In this document: piece after piece, positions 49,855 through 62,200 of the stretch
Numbering within the stretch: position 1 is the stretch's first letter
Layout of the letters: each line of letters opens with the position of its first letter
Source of the DNA: Sclerurus mexicanus
Taxonomy: Eukaryota; Chordata; Aves; Passeriformes; Furnariidae
Assembly: GCA_013396755.1 (NCBI GenBank)
Contig: VWZF01001682.1
Location: forward strand, 1,967,883-2,031,882
Reading direction: 5' to 3'
Length of the DNA stretch: 64,000 nucleotides
Made by a program: the position numbers and the translations under genes
Notes under the pieces: model-generated
Told to the model about the DNA's origin: nothing
Database searches by the model: none
Seen by the model: only the letters and a program-made list of their open reading frames with translations

Positions 49855-50975
49855 GGTTGTCAAACCATTCTCCCCAGCTGTGGTGTAGAGCACATTCTTC
49901 ACCTCCTATCCAGTTCTGCATGGACCAAGGGCTACTGCATAAGCAATCTCCTGTTTGATCTGTTCAAAGGCTTGTTGCTGTTTGGGGCCCCACTGTAAAT
50001 TGTTTTTCTTACATGTAAAAAGGTAGAGAGGAAGAGGACTTATATTCTGGCTGTATTCTGGGATGTGCATCCTCCAGAAGCCTATGGTGCCTAGGAAAGC
50101 TTGTGTTTCCTTTTTGCTGGTCAGTGGAGACATTTCTGTTATCTTCCCACTTCTGTTGGGATCTGGCAGTGTCTGTCCTGCCACTTCACTCTCAGGATCT
50201 GGATTTCTCAGGCAGGTCCCTTGACCTTACTCTATTTGATGACAAAGCTGGCTTTCACTCCTTTCTCAAAGACTTCTGCCACATTCTCCTATGCTATGAT
50301 GTCATTGATGTATTGCAAGTATTGTGGAGCCTCACTCTTCTCTAGTGCAGCCTGGATCAGTCCATGATAGATGGTGGGACTGTGTTTCCACCCCTGGGGC
50401 AATCAGTTCCAGGTGTACTGCATGCCCCTACAAGTGAAAGCAAACTGTGGCCAGCAGGAATGGAGAAGAACGCATTAGCAATGTCAATGGTGGCACCACT
50501 TCCCTGCCTTGGACTCCAGTTCATACTGAAGCTCCAGCATGTCCGGCACTGCAATACTCAGTGATGGGGTAACTTTATTCAAGGCACGAGAGTCCACAAT
50601 CAGTCTCCATTCTCCATCAGTTTCATGCATGGGAAAAATGGGGCTCTTGAAGGTTGAGTGAGTCTTGCTGACCTCCTTGGCTGTCCAGCTCATAGATCAT
50701 TTTATGGATGAGGATCGTGGTGTCTTGATTTGTTCGGTACTGCCAGCAAAGCACTGTTATGATGCTAATCAATACTTGCTGTTCTTCCACCTTCAAGAGT
50801 CCTACAAGAGAAGGGTTTTCTGACAGACCAGGCAAAGTGTTCAAATGTCTAATCCTTTCTGTCTCCACAGCAGCAACTCCAAAGGCCCACTGTAGTACTC
50901 GTTTGAAGTACCTGTTCCTGAGACTGTCAATGTCCAGGATACATGGGGCACTAGGAATTTTATCAAGACTTTAAA
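49855..50975 (-). pseudogene. Broken ERVL-like pol remnant (protease end to reverse transcriptase)
   Basis: Translated on the minus strand in several frames, the segment runs from a protease C-terminus, through the RT fingers and palm, to the RT thumb/connection region. Recognisable landmarks are TIDIANAFFSIP (first catalytic Asp, codon at 50483-50485), the YxDD site, and a segment with KKETQAFLG and MHIPEYS. The best match by memory is the ERVL class. The frame changes at least four times (near 50690, 50490, 50340 and 50240). The YxDD box reads Tyr-Ile-Asn-Asp (50301-50312), so one catalytic Asp is lost, and a TAG stop follows at 50289-50291. No LTR, gag, RNase H, integrase or env flank it, so it is a dead fragment. 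It cannot make an active enzyme. Confidence 0.9.
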
Positions 50976-51684
50976 TGGTATACTTTATTAGCAGAGGGAT
51001 TATATGAAAGCTAAGGAAAAAAAAAGTCCCTAATATATGCACCTTCACTGTTAGATGTATACAGCCCATAGGCAATCATTTAATTATTCATATAGAAGTC
51101 ATATTTACTCCTTGTTTCTGTACATTTGGAGTACTCCCTATCTCTTATCATTTTCCATTCATGCTGTATGAGGAAGGGGAGGTTGCTTTTTTCTGACACA
51201 AGCCTGATTATTATCATCCCTGTTTGATCATATCCTATTCCTACTAAACTATTATAATGCATTCTGGGGAGGCTATTATAATGACACAGCCATACATTCT
51301 CATGGTGTGTTTGTTTTATTTATTAAGTAGTGCTTTACAAAATGCCTTGTGCCTTTGCACTTGAACACTGATTTCCAGACTTCTAGAGAATAGGATGTTG
51401 CTTGTGATAACAAAGCATAATGTTTGGCTGTTGATACATTTCTTTGTTTAAAATAAATTTATGGTGACTAGGAGGGGAGATTGAACCTGAAGTTTGCACC
51501 TGCAAGATCGTCAAATTAAAGTGTGCATATCTCTTTATAGTTTTTACCTACAATTCTTTCCAGAAACAAAGTGAAATTCTTTCAAACTGTATTATTTGCA
51601 GTTGCAGGAGTTTGAAGGCTGTTTGTAGTTGAATGTATTAATCATAAATATGTGATTATAGGTAATTCAAGAGGACTAAGTGTA
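50976..51684. other. AT-rich spacer between the pol remnant and CR1
   Basis: No gene or element recognised. The retroviral similarity stops near 50975 without an LTR. Confidence 0.5.
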
Positions 51685-52487
51685 CAGAATCACAGAATCA
51701 CAGAATGTGCCAAGTTCGAAGGTATCCACAAGGTTCATTGAGTCCCCTGCACAGGGCCATCCCTAAAAGCCACACCTGGGAGTATTGTCCAAACACATCT
51801 TGAACTCTGTCAGGCTTGATGAACACTTCAGGCTGTGAACACTTCCCTGGGGAGCCAGTTCTAGTACCCAGGTACTCTCTGGTTGAAGAGCCTTTCTCTA
51901 ATATCTAACCTAAACATCTCTTGACTCAATTTCAGGCCATTGCCTTGGATCCTGTCACTGGTCACCACAAAGAAGATATAAGTATCTACCCCTCCTTTCA
52001 CAAGGAAGTTGTAGACTGAGATGAGGTCTCCCCTCAGATGCCTCTGCTGCAGGCTGAACAGGCCAAGTGACCTCAGCTGCTCCTCACATGGCTTCCCTCA
52101 AGGCCCTTCACCATCCATGTTTCCTTCCTTTGGATCCTCTCCAATAGCTTAATATCTTATATTGCAATGCCCAAAACTGCCCACAATATTCCAGGTGAGG
52201 CTGCCCCAGTGCAGAGCAGAGTGGGACAATCCTCTCCCTCAACTGGCTGGCAATGCTGTTCCTGATGCCCCCCAGGACACAGTTGGCCCTCCTGGCTGCC
52301 AGGGCACTGCTGACTCAGATTCAACTTGCCATCAACCAGGATCACCAGGTCCCTTTCCGTGGCACTGCTTTCCAGCATCTCATTTCCCAGTCTGTCTGTA
52401 CATCCAGGGTTGCCCCATCCCAGATGCAGAATCTGGTACTTCCCCTTGTTGAACTTCATATGGTTGGTAATTATCCATCCCTCTAAT
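51685..52487 (-). mobile_element. CR1 LINE, 0.8 kb 3' part with RT C-terminus
   Basis: On the plus strand it begins with three copies of the CAGAATCA-type tail, the reverse complement of the CR1 3' terminal repeat. It then runs through the 3' region into ORF2. On the minus strand the frame 52157-52487 encodes a CR1 reverse-transcriptase C-terminal part with HMKFNKGKYQILHLGWGNP and a following RDLVILVD motif, then loses frame. It is 5'-truncated at about 52487. This is the longest CR1 copy in the window and a different subtype from the one at 18.9 kb, since its 3' region text differs. Confidence 0.93.
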
Positions 52488-55400
52488 AAAAATAATGAAG
52501 TGTTTAAATTCAGAATTAATTTATGAACTGAATCACAGAAGTGAATCAGGCCTATTTCATTCAATGGAAAAGCTATTAAAATAGTCAGCTCATGTGTTGA
52601 AGGCAAAGGCAAATCTCACTTGAAACTGCATCTCCTCTTCTTTCCTGCAAGTACCTTAATCGTAACACCTTTGGACATTTCCTTTGTTAGTGTATTTCCA
52701 AGTTCTATTCAATATATAAATATTCATTAGCATAGTAATTAGAACCTGGGTTTCCCTTGTAAATTGCTTCAACAAACAGAGAATAGAGTAATTTTTAGTG
52801 TCTCTGGCTCAATGAGTATATGAATATTTATTGAAAGTAGTAAAAAGTTTCATCAGGAGAGACAGAAATACACTTACCAACAAACTACCTACAGTAATAT
52901 AGATGAGAGATTTCCTGGGAAATAGGGGTTAAATAGTCTTCAGGTAAAGCTGAAATGTAATGGTGAGATTACCATATAATTGCTGATTGTTCAAAGAAAT
53001 TTGTTGTTAACCAAAAAGTCAGGAACATGTTAGTGGTATGTCTTTTTTTTTCCCTTGTTTCTGTGTTTGGTATCTATATTAGAGTTTACCATGTCAACAA
53101 AAGAAATGAGAAATAAAGATGTTCATTTGATTTTCTTTCAGATGTCACTGATGAAGTGGGTGAAAAAACATTTGCAGAGTTCCCTAGTCTCATTTTTGCT
53201 AATAGATATTGGCTTCCCCAGGTCTTTGTAGAGAGTATTCCTCTACTGAGCAAAAAACACAGCATATATTAAGTTGGAAAACTTCAGGTAACAGAAGGCA
53301 TCTTATATATTGCCACAGCACTGGAAATTAGTATCACAACGTTTTAAACAAAAATTGACCTTAAAATTAGATGTCCTTTCAAAAGTAGGGATTGTTATCA
53401 GACCATTTTTATTCTAGAGTATTGTCATCCCACAACATTATTTAACAGAGTTTAGGCCAGTTGTATTGGCAGCAAATTGCATAAAGCAATTTGGGTTATT
53501 TTTAAAACTTTTTAGACCAGCATAAGATCAGGTAGATGGAAGTGGTTTACTTTATTCTGGACCCTTATAATTTCTGGTTTGAGTTATAGATGGAACTTTG
53601 AAGATAAAAAAAAACCCAAAAAATACAAGTATGCTCTTGATCAACAAACAATAGATAGAGGAGACTCAAAGAAGGAAAAAGACAAGCGAACAAAGAGTAT
53701 TTTGTATTTGTGAAGATATATATTGCACTTTTTTTCCTTTATATATATATATATAAATATATATATATACACAATAATTTGAAAAGCATGGGTCATAAAC
53801 CTGAAAGCAATGGTTGCAACTAAGTGACAAATCTGGCAAGGTCTTTCCTTTGGCAGCAATAGACATTTTTCCCTAAAAAAATGAGATAATAATAAAAAGA
53901 AAGTAAAAGTATGAGTAATTACAGAGGAACATTCAAAGGCACTGTTAAAATCCTAGGGGAGAAAAAGATCTGTAAAGATGATTAATGGTTATCAGCCATA
54001 AAATAGGTGTTTTTAAGCTCTGTCAGCTCTGCTTTTCTAATGAGGACTTAACTGCTCCCCAACTAAAGCCTTTCTCCAAGCTGTGTTTTCTATTTCATTT
54101 CATCAATGTTTTGTACAGACACAGTTACCGTCATCATAACCTTTCAGTTCTTGTGTTTTGGCATCTCACAGATTTTGTGTGCAAGTTTGGGGCTCAAGGG
54201 AAACACATTTAACTGAAATGTCCAAGTACAATTTGATGTGTGATGCAGGGTTATAGAACTCCTCTCAGACTTGCTTATTGTTGCAAAGAGAGCCTTTGTA
54301 ATTACTAGAGGATTATGGCAGAGTATGAAAGACCTTGAAAGCGGCTTTCTTGCAGATCAGGAATGTGTTCTGCACAAACTCTGAAACAATCAGCTAGAGT
54401 AGTGAAGCAGAAGGAAGCAGAAGTATATTAAAATGTTAAGAGTTCACTGAAAAGGTCCTGATAGAAACACCTAATTAAAGAAATAAAAACTGGCATTAAA
54501 GATTGTGAAAGATTCTTATTTTGGTAAGAAAAAAAAAGACTTTATGAGGACTGGAAATGAGATGACAACACAAATATAGTGCCTTCTTCCTCTTTCTCAG
54601 CAAGAAAAGTAACAGAATTTGAATTTTTATTACATAAATAAGAATAATTGAATGGAAGCTGATTGTCATGGTACATTATCTGAATTAATATGGAAAATTA
54701 AGAGACCAATAACCAGGAATAATTTAGTGATCTTTTTTATATATATAAAATTAGTGAAAATTTTTGCATAAGAATAGGTTGCAATGTAGCACCAAACTGC
54801 TTATTATATTAGCTTTAACTTCTTAATTAGTTTCTTATCTAATTATTTTTTAGTCACAAAGAATTGCTGTATGGTTTCTGAACTAATTTCTAAACAAAAG
54901 AAGTCTGCTTATACTGAACCAAAATTATTAGTTTCTCCTTTGCTGTTTCAGAGTTTAAAACCAACAAAAGCAATACAATATTTCCTTAAAAATAGTCTAT
55001 GTAAGTGTTGTCAGTATGATTTTTGTTGGTGTGGGTTTTTTTTTATTTCTGATAAAATCTTGTGCCCAATCCTGATTGTAGAGGATTCAGTGATAAACTT
55101 CCTTTTCTATGACAGAAGCCGCATTGCTTTGCATTGAGCTTTCCATTAATGGTTTCTTTTGAGTGATGCTGCAATTAGAGCAAGTTAAGGTGAATTATCA
55201 TTCAGTAGTGAGCAGGCAGGAAAAATCATACAGTGCTTTTGGAAAATTGCATCTGTAAATTTAACTAGTACAATTCTGAACTGAATTTTTTTACAAAAGT
55301 AGTTAGCAAAACCTGAATCTTTTTCCTGTTTGCTTACCTGTTGAATGAATTAAGATATTTTTATTTTAGGAGTATTTCTGAATAATGTAAAGACAAGTGG

Positions 55401-57398
55401 TTTTTGTCTTTGAATTTTTTCCCTATAACTTAATCCATAATACATAAAAAAATATATGAAGTCCAATTAGCAAAATTTTTATCTTGTGAAATATTTGTTA
55501 TATAGTTGAAAGGCAAAATTCTACAAATGCATGAGGTTATCATTTATGTGAAGGCACCTCTAGACCGCTGTATGCTTATCAGTGGCCTGGTACAATAGCC
55601 AGTAAAATCCAAATATCAATTTCCAGTATTGCTGATACTGACACCTATTTCATCTGTCAATCATAACAGGATGATAATATCTACTGTTTCTCACTGAATA
55701 ATTATCCCATGAATATATCTGAGATAAAAACAACATAAATTTTATTAGCATACACCATTTATCAATAATTCTTCATTTTCCATTGCAGATCTAAAATATT
55801 CTCATAAAGCAGATTTATATTAAGATTATTTTATTTTTATTAGAGTTGGTTGAAAATTAGGAACTTCCAGCACCAAAACTTTCTTCCCCCTCCCCCAAGA
55901 AATTTGATCTGAGAAATGCATTAACTTTGTTAACTGGAAAAGATGTTTCTCTTTTTGGGAGTGCTGGGGGGAGAATGGAACATGGGAATCATAAAAAGTT
56001 AGGCTTCCCATGAGAAGCAAAATTCATTCAAATGAGCGTGTTTATTGGCAAAAAGCTAGTTTGAAAAAAAGTATAATTTACACTTGTTATTAGCAGGCAA
56101 ATTTGAAAAGATTATATTATTTTTCTGTGCACTCATATTGTGAGAAAGAAGTGCTGTATGCAGCAGCAACATATTCTAGTTAAGAATGAAATAGTGACTT
56201 TGTGTGTTTTGTAGAGATGCAGACCAGCAGGCAACAATACTGCATGGGAGTGGCCTAAGAATGAATATTTCTGAGTATGTAACATTTATATATTGAGCAA
56301 ATTAAATTATTGCAGTAGCTGTATTAAACTGAAAATGTTTCTTTATCCAAAGCCATGCTTTATTTTTAGCTTAACATTTCAACTTCACCATCCTTTTGCT
56401 GTTGAAACACACTTTCTGTTTGAAAGATTTACATCCAGTTAACTTGTCATTGATATCCCTGGAGCTTCTGATGCTGTCAGAAAAACATGAAGGTTTTAGG
56501 AGAGAAATATTGACAATGAAAGAAAAATAGGATTTAGATACTGTAAGTTAATTTTTTTTTTTTTTCCCAATTTGAGTAACAACAGAATTCAGTACCTAAT
56601 GCTCAGGAAAGGAAATGAATTCTCAGGTCAGTGCTGATGTCAAGTAGTCAGGAATTCAGGTTTACTTTTCTGTTATTCTATATGATGTTTTGTTTACTCA
56701 TAAAACAGACTCAAATGTGTTTGGAGGTACTATATAGTAAATTAAGTATAAAATACTGCATTACAAAAGGAGGCACAAAACCATGATATAAGAAAGCTAA
56801 TAGTTCCAGAAGAACTCTACTGAATTCTTTGTTATGTGATCTCCAAAAAAAAGAAAAGAAAGGAGATTACTCCTTTCTCATATGCTAAAAAGTGTTACTA
56901 TACCCTGCACAATTTGAAGTATTAACTTAAGAGAGTTTCTACTCTAATATTTCTCTCTCACCCTCCAGATTCTAACAATTTAATTCATAAAATAGTTCTT
57001 AAATGGCAGTCAATCCTAGCTCCACAAGGATTATTGTGTATTTATACATTGTACATAAGGCAGCTTCATACATGCAAAAAAATTTTATCCAGTCTTAAAT
57101 TGTGAGTCAAACCTGAACCTGCATGGAGGAAAATTTATTTTTGTGTTAAATATTTGAATATATTTCTGGTTAATAAACTCATGGCTAAAAATTAAAAAGG
57201 CTGTCAATGTAAGAGTCGTCAAAATTCAGAGTGAATTTGTAATGGCTTTATTTTTTTCGTTTTGGAACAGGGAATAGACTTACAAAACTAGCAGTGAAGA
57301 AATCGCAACTGTTTCTGTTCTTCATCTTCCCCTCTCCACCCACTCACCTCTACCCCCGCAAAGTTGAAGATCTCACCATATGTTTTTTAATGCAGTAA
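52488..57398. other. AT-rich DNA, no gene found
   Basis: Short chance frames only. It contains the (AT)n repeat at 53740 (listed separately) and T runs near 56550. No transposon recognised. Confidence 0.5.
53740..53769. repeat. (AT)n microsatellite
   Basis: About 30 bases of alternating A and T with one interruption. Frames through it encode alternating Tyr-Ile and are artefacts. Confidence 0.95.
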
Positions 57399-57410
57399 AT
57401 CCTATATATA

Positions 57411-57806
57411 GGAGACTAGGTTTCAACTCCTTCCCCCTGACTGAGATTTAAACCTTTATTTTCTACCTTCCAGGGGAATCACCTAGCCACTGGATATTCT
57501 GAAGTGGTATGCTCTCACCTGAGCTATTTGAACTGCTACTTTGACCTAGCTATGTGCCTCCCAAGTGAATTCTTTAACCATCAGACCAAAGAGTCATTCT
57601 CTCTCTTTGACTCAGTATTTAAATAATCCATGCAGAACAGCTTTTTCCATGGGGATTGACAGAAGCCAATTATAGATTTCTCACTGGCTTAAGAACTCTT
57701 TTGGGAAAGTGAAAATGTGGGTTCAAGAATGTGAAGACAAGGTCTTGAACCTGATTGTCCCACATTGTATATGAGATGAGGCCCTAACCGCAGAGCTATT
57801 GAATAA
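57411..57806 (-). repeat. Ancient tRNA-like (SINE-type) modules, at least three
   Basis: The minus strand shows RNA polymerase III promoter-like box pairs. Module 1: TAGCTCTGCGG (57788-57798; A box, one mismatch) and GGTTCAAGACC (57741-57751; perfect B box), 47 bp apart as in a tRNA. Module 2: TGGTCTGATGG (57578-57588) and AGTTCAAATAG (57524-57534). Module 3: a TGGCTAGGTGA-type A box (within 57481-57493) and GGTTTAAATCTC (57443-57454). A further B-box-like GGTTTCAACTCC on the plus strand (57419-57430) faces module 3, giving a partly inverted layout. No folded, intact tRNA was seen. The modules are degraded and most likely remnants of an old tRNA-derived SINE or composite repeat. The family is not identified. 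Confidence 0.5.
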
Positions 57807-59050
57807 GTGAAGAGAGGGGGATTCTCTTTACTTCCATGAATGATTTACAAAGAGTGTGTAAACCTAATCTTTCATTTCCAGTTCTTTAGTTTTGTGTCTA
57901 AATAGCTTCTGCAGAGTTGCCTGTGTCTTTGGCAAGTATACAGAGTAATGATTGCATAAAAATGCTACTGTTGGGAATGTTGAAGGATAATTTTTCTTCA
58001 TGCTTTTTGTTTCTAAATATTTTCTGACTATTTTTTTCAGTTCCAGATTAAATCAAAGTACGGTTTTATTTGTCAGTAAATGTACAATTTTAGTTAAATT
58101 GTGGGGGGTAGGGTAGAGAAGGTAGAAGACAGATTTTTTCAATATCTCTTGTTAAAGCTTCCAACTGAAAAACTAATACATAACCCCTGCTGCATATACT
58201 TCCATGTTTCCTAACACCTGTTAATTCAAGGACCTGTACTGAACTGAACTAGCATTCTTAAATTAAGAAGATGTAGTAGAACTTCCTAGCTACATGAGTG
58301 CTTATTTCAATTCAGACACAACAATCTATACAAAAACAACACTGCCTATTCATAAATAGGCATAAATGTGAGTAATTTTTCTCTGCCTCTTACATTGCCA
58401 AAGAAAAATAAAAGCCAAAATACAGTACAGGCTTAATTTAGTGGATGATTTTCCCTTCCTTTAGGGCTGTAGTAAGGAACAAGACTGGTAATGTGCCATT
58501 CCCTAACTAGAAAGACATCTTGGTTTAATCTTTGTTTCCCAAGCTACCTTTTACTTTATGTCAGTGAAAGAGTGCTCAAGAACATAACATACACTTCCTT
58601 CTCCAAGAGATATACATTAGAAAGATCAAGACACAATCCAAATAACCAAGTCAAGCTTCCTTAACACTCATGCTATGTTTCTTCAGCTCTCCCTTTCCTT
58701 TTCTGATTGTACAGAGATCCACTGTGCATTTCATGGGGGAAGGGAATAGTCTCTGCACATTAAGTGTCCTAGATAGATAGATCTGCTATGAAAGGCAGCT
58801 ATACCGTAGCAGCTATTAAGGCAGCTATAATGTTCTCACTTTAAATCAGAAAACTGTTCTGAATTATCTAGTAGATTTAATTGTTGCTGATGCTTTTTTA
58901 TTAAATGCTGATAGGAAACATACTTAACTCAGAATTGTTCATATGTGTCAGTTCTTCCAAAATAATGCATTTTTCTGGAAGACTTCTAATCAGAACCTCC
59001 AAAGAAATCAACATTCTTTTTGGAAGACTCAGGTGCATTTGTTAACTGGG
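57807..59050. other. AT-rich DNA, no gene found
   Basis: No feature recognised apart from a short GATA tandem near 58772-58783. Confidence 0.5.
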
Positions 59051-59123
59051 TTTTTTTTTGTTTATTTTTTGTTTTGTTTTGGGTTTTTTTGGTTTGGTTG
59101 GGGTTTTTTTGGGGGTTTTTTGT
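59051..59123. repeat. T/G-rich low-complexity tract
   Basis: T runs separated by G or GGG blocks, like the 40.7 kb tract. Frames through it encode mostly Phe, Gly and Trp and are artefacts. Confidence 0.9.
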
Positions 59124-59172
59124 TGACCATTTTGCAAAAAGATTAATGCATTGGATTTTTATAGTTCATTGT

Positions 59173-59219
59173 TCAAGCAAAAGCTTGATATTTAATATCT
59201 AATAGCAATTGCTATTAGA
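59173..59219. repeat. Chain of three abutting inverted repeats
   Basis: Three inverted repeats overlap by two bases each: 59173-59188 (6 bp arms TCAAGC/GCTTGA, AAAA loop), 59187-59199 (6 bp arms GATATT/AATATC, one-base centre) and 59198-59219 (perfect 22 bp palindrome, half-site TCTAATAGCAA). The palindrome carries TAAT and ATTA homeodomain-type cores near its ends. The function is unknown. Options are a binding-site cluster, a cruciform-prone spot or chance in AT-rich DNA. Confidence 0.7.
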
Positions 59220-62200
59220 ACATACTGAATTCTATTTTTAGACAATCATCTGTCTTTCTCAGTAATGCTGGACCTTCGTAGTCCATAAAACTAAAACTAG
59301 TTTCCATCCTGGAGAAATTAGGGTATTTCAGGGAATGCTTTATTTTCAAGACCAAAAATGTTTTCTGAACTACAGAGGTGCAAACAAACATGAAATGCAA
59401 ATAATCCTTCTTTATTTCTCCCCACTCTTAGATTTAAATGGCACATTAAAAAATAGTAATATTTTTTTTATAGTAATTCTTAGGCATTTTCTGTTTCATA
59501 TCTAAGAATCTTCTCTTTATGGATTTAACAAAATAAGACAAAATAAATTTAGCAATGCGCAAATAAGCGTCCAAGATATAAATCTTAAAGTGATTATCCA
59601 TTCATATAAAGCAAATTTAAGTATTAAGTTTTAGTACATGGCGAACTTCTGCACTGCATGCAGCGATTGATGGGCTGTGTTTCTTCTGTCCTGCCCAATC
59701 AGCACAGGTGATTAGGTGGTGAGCTAACTAGCCGCAGAAACCAGATGCAAAGTTAACCGGAAGAGAGGAATAGAAGGTGCTGGAGGGATCATAAAGTGAA
59801 CTTTTGCAGTGATTTTTTTTTTTAACAAAAATTCTCTAGGGACATTCCTCAGTTATGTCAGCATGTCTCTCTCAAGATTTCCCACAGTTAGCCCCCTCCT
59901 GGTACACAGTGTGTATTCTGTATCAAAGCTGTTTATTTCAACTTAAATTATATACTGTCATTGTTCCGGTGGAACCTTCTTCAATGGCACTTCCTACTTG
60001 GAATTGTTTTCTTACTTCATTTCCTATCAGAAGACTAAAATTGATACTCAGAAACATTAAAAACCCTAACCTAAACAAATCTCAAACTTAAACACTTGCA
60101 AACATGGGGACCTTTCCTGGCTTGTTTTTCTCAATACAGAGCAAAATCTTAAGAATGAAAAATATGGAATAATAAATAAAATAGCTTAAAGCATGCATTC
60201 TTCACAATAAATTTATGTTGAACACATATAAAATTGCAATTCTTTGTTCTTCATTAGTAAGAAAATTTTTAAAAATGTATTATTTGTCCAAGCAGTAAAT
60301 GATCAGGTGCCTCTACTTTTTTGCTTCAGGGCCTCTCTTGTTGAGCTGAGCCTGTGATGGAGCCTTATGTATTTCTCTGTTTTTGTAGTATTTAGTAGAC
60401 AAAGTTAATCTCCAGTTAAATGAATGATGCTTTCGAAAATGATTTTCCAATCCCATCATTATTTAACAGTAAAAATAATAACACTTCAGTTAGATAAGTT
60501 TTCATTTAAGGGCTACTGAAGAACATAGATATTTATTTTGTGTGAAATTATGATTAGATTCTACAGGATGTCGATTCATTAAAAAAAAAAATCTTGTTCA
60601 ACCAGTAAATTATTTAGGTTTCAAACAAGGTGCAACTTTAATAAAATATTTCTAACTAGACCTTTTAATCTGATTTATATAAATAGGCAAATGTTCAGTC
60701 TTTGTAGAACTGGTATACTGCAGTTAAACTCATGGAGTATTTTTCTTTTGTACTTGCCCTTTGTTTTTATTTTTCCTATAAAAATGGGACAAAATCCACA
60801 TTCACCTGAAGCATAGAATTGAATCTTTCTATTACATATTCCCTGCCTGGATGTCACACTAAGGCCACTTAAGTCAGTTCAGCATCAGTCAGAGATGTTC
60901 AGAAACACTTCTTCTGAGTACTTTAATTGTTCATCAAGACCTAACCCTTTGAACATTGCTTTAAGGCATTTTGGCTCTGCTCTGAGTCACTGAAGCAAAA
61001 TTGGAGCATCTGGATGCAGTGTCAAAATAGCCAAGGCAGCTTCAGTGCAGCACCCAAGTGGATAATCTCAACACAGAATACAAACACTGCATTAGTGATT
61101 GCCGGAAGGCTACAGTTCATCTTCCTCTGAAATACAGTACAAGAAAAGTTAAAGGATGATACTTTTTTCTTTGTATCTTCTATTGTGTGAACAAAGAATC
61201 AAGCTGTGTTTTGATGCTTTGTCAAGTGTTTGGCAGTATTTTCAATCCTTGTTTGCCCTACTAATCCACTGATTTTTCTTTCTGGACAAAGCAATGAATG
61301 TTTTTTACAGTTTATGGTGTATTAGATATGTGAATGCAAAAGAAGGAATCCAGTTGATGATGTTGCCTTTAAACCAGCATATTGACTCAAAGTAGAGGAA
61401 GAATAAGCATGTTGATGTTCTAGTTATATATATATATAGTTATTATATCTAATTATACTCTGTTAACTTGTACATAAAATTTCTATAATTCTGTGACTTA
61501 TGTGACATTTTATTTCTTGTACTTTGTTTGCTTTTACAGATGGCAGCAAAATTGCATTTCATTGATTGAAAAGAGCATTGTAAGTAATTCTTTTTGTTTC
61601 TACTTCTTATTTATTTTATCTAAATCTGCTAAAAATTTACCTCATGGATAAATTCATGTTCTTCCTTGAAAACTGGTGCACAATTAATACTCTATGAGAG
61701 CCCGTGAGACATCTGGCATGTGCCTACAGATAAAATCCCCAAGCCAGATTTCTTTTGCCATCGGCAAGAATAGTTTATGTAAGGCTTAGGCCAACAGGTC
61801 AAGAAATATAAATGCAGAAGCATGCTAAACATACCACCTGACATCAGGCTTTGCCTGGAACATGGTTGATCTGTAGAGTGCACACCAGAATGAATACTGG
61901 AGTGCAAAACTGGGGCACAGCAGCATATATAATCTTGTTTTCTGACTCCCTATTTTCCTGCCTGTGCATCTAGGATTTTATTTTTATATGTATATATACA
62001 GCTATATACAAACAGATGCATAAGACTAATTTGAAGATTTATTTTTATTTAATTCAGATAATACATTTATGTTGTGTGTATATATATGTATAAACCAAAC
62101 ATACAATAAAATCATATGTTGTTCAATGATACTAAAATCCTCTGATAAACACTCTGCTTCAGACTACTATTCAGACTATTCACACTACTCTTACAAATGC

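Noticed and set aside
53641..53866. Frames encoding Tyr-Ile repeats
   Set aside because: They arise from the (AT)n microsatellite.
61480..61510. TTCTATAATTCTGTGAC resembling a CR1 3' tail
   Set aside because: No CR1 body precedes it, so the short match is not enough.
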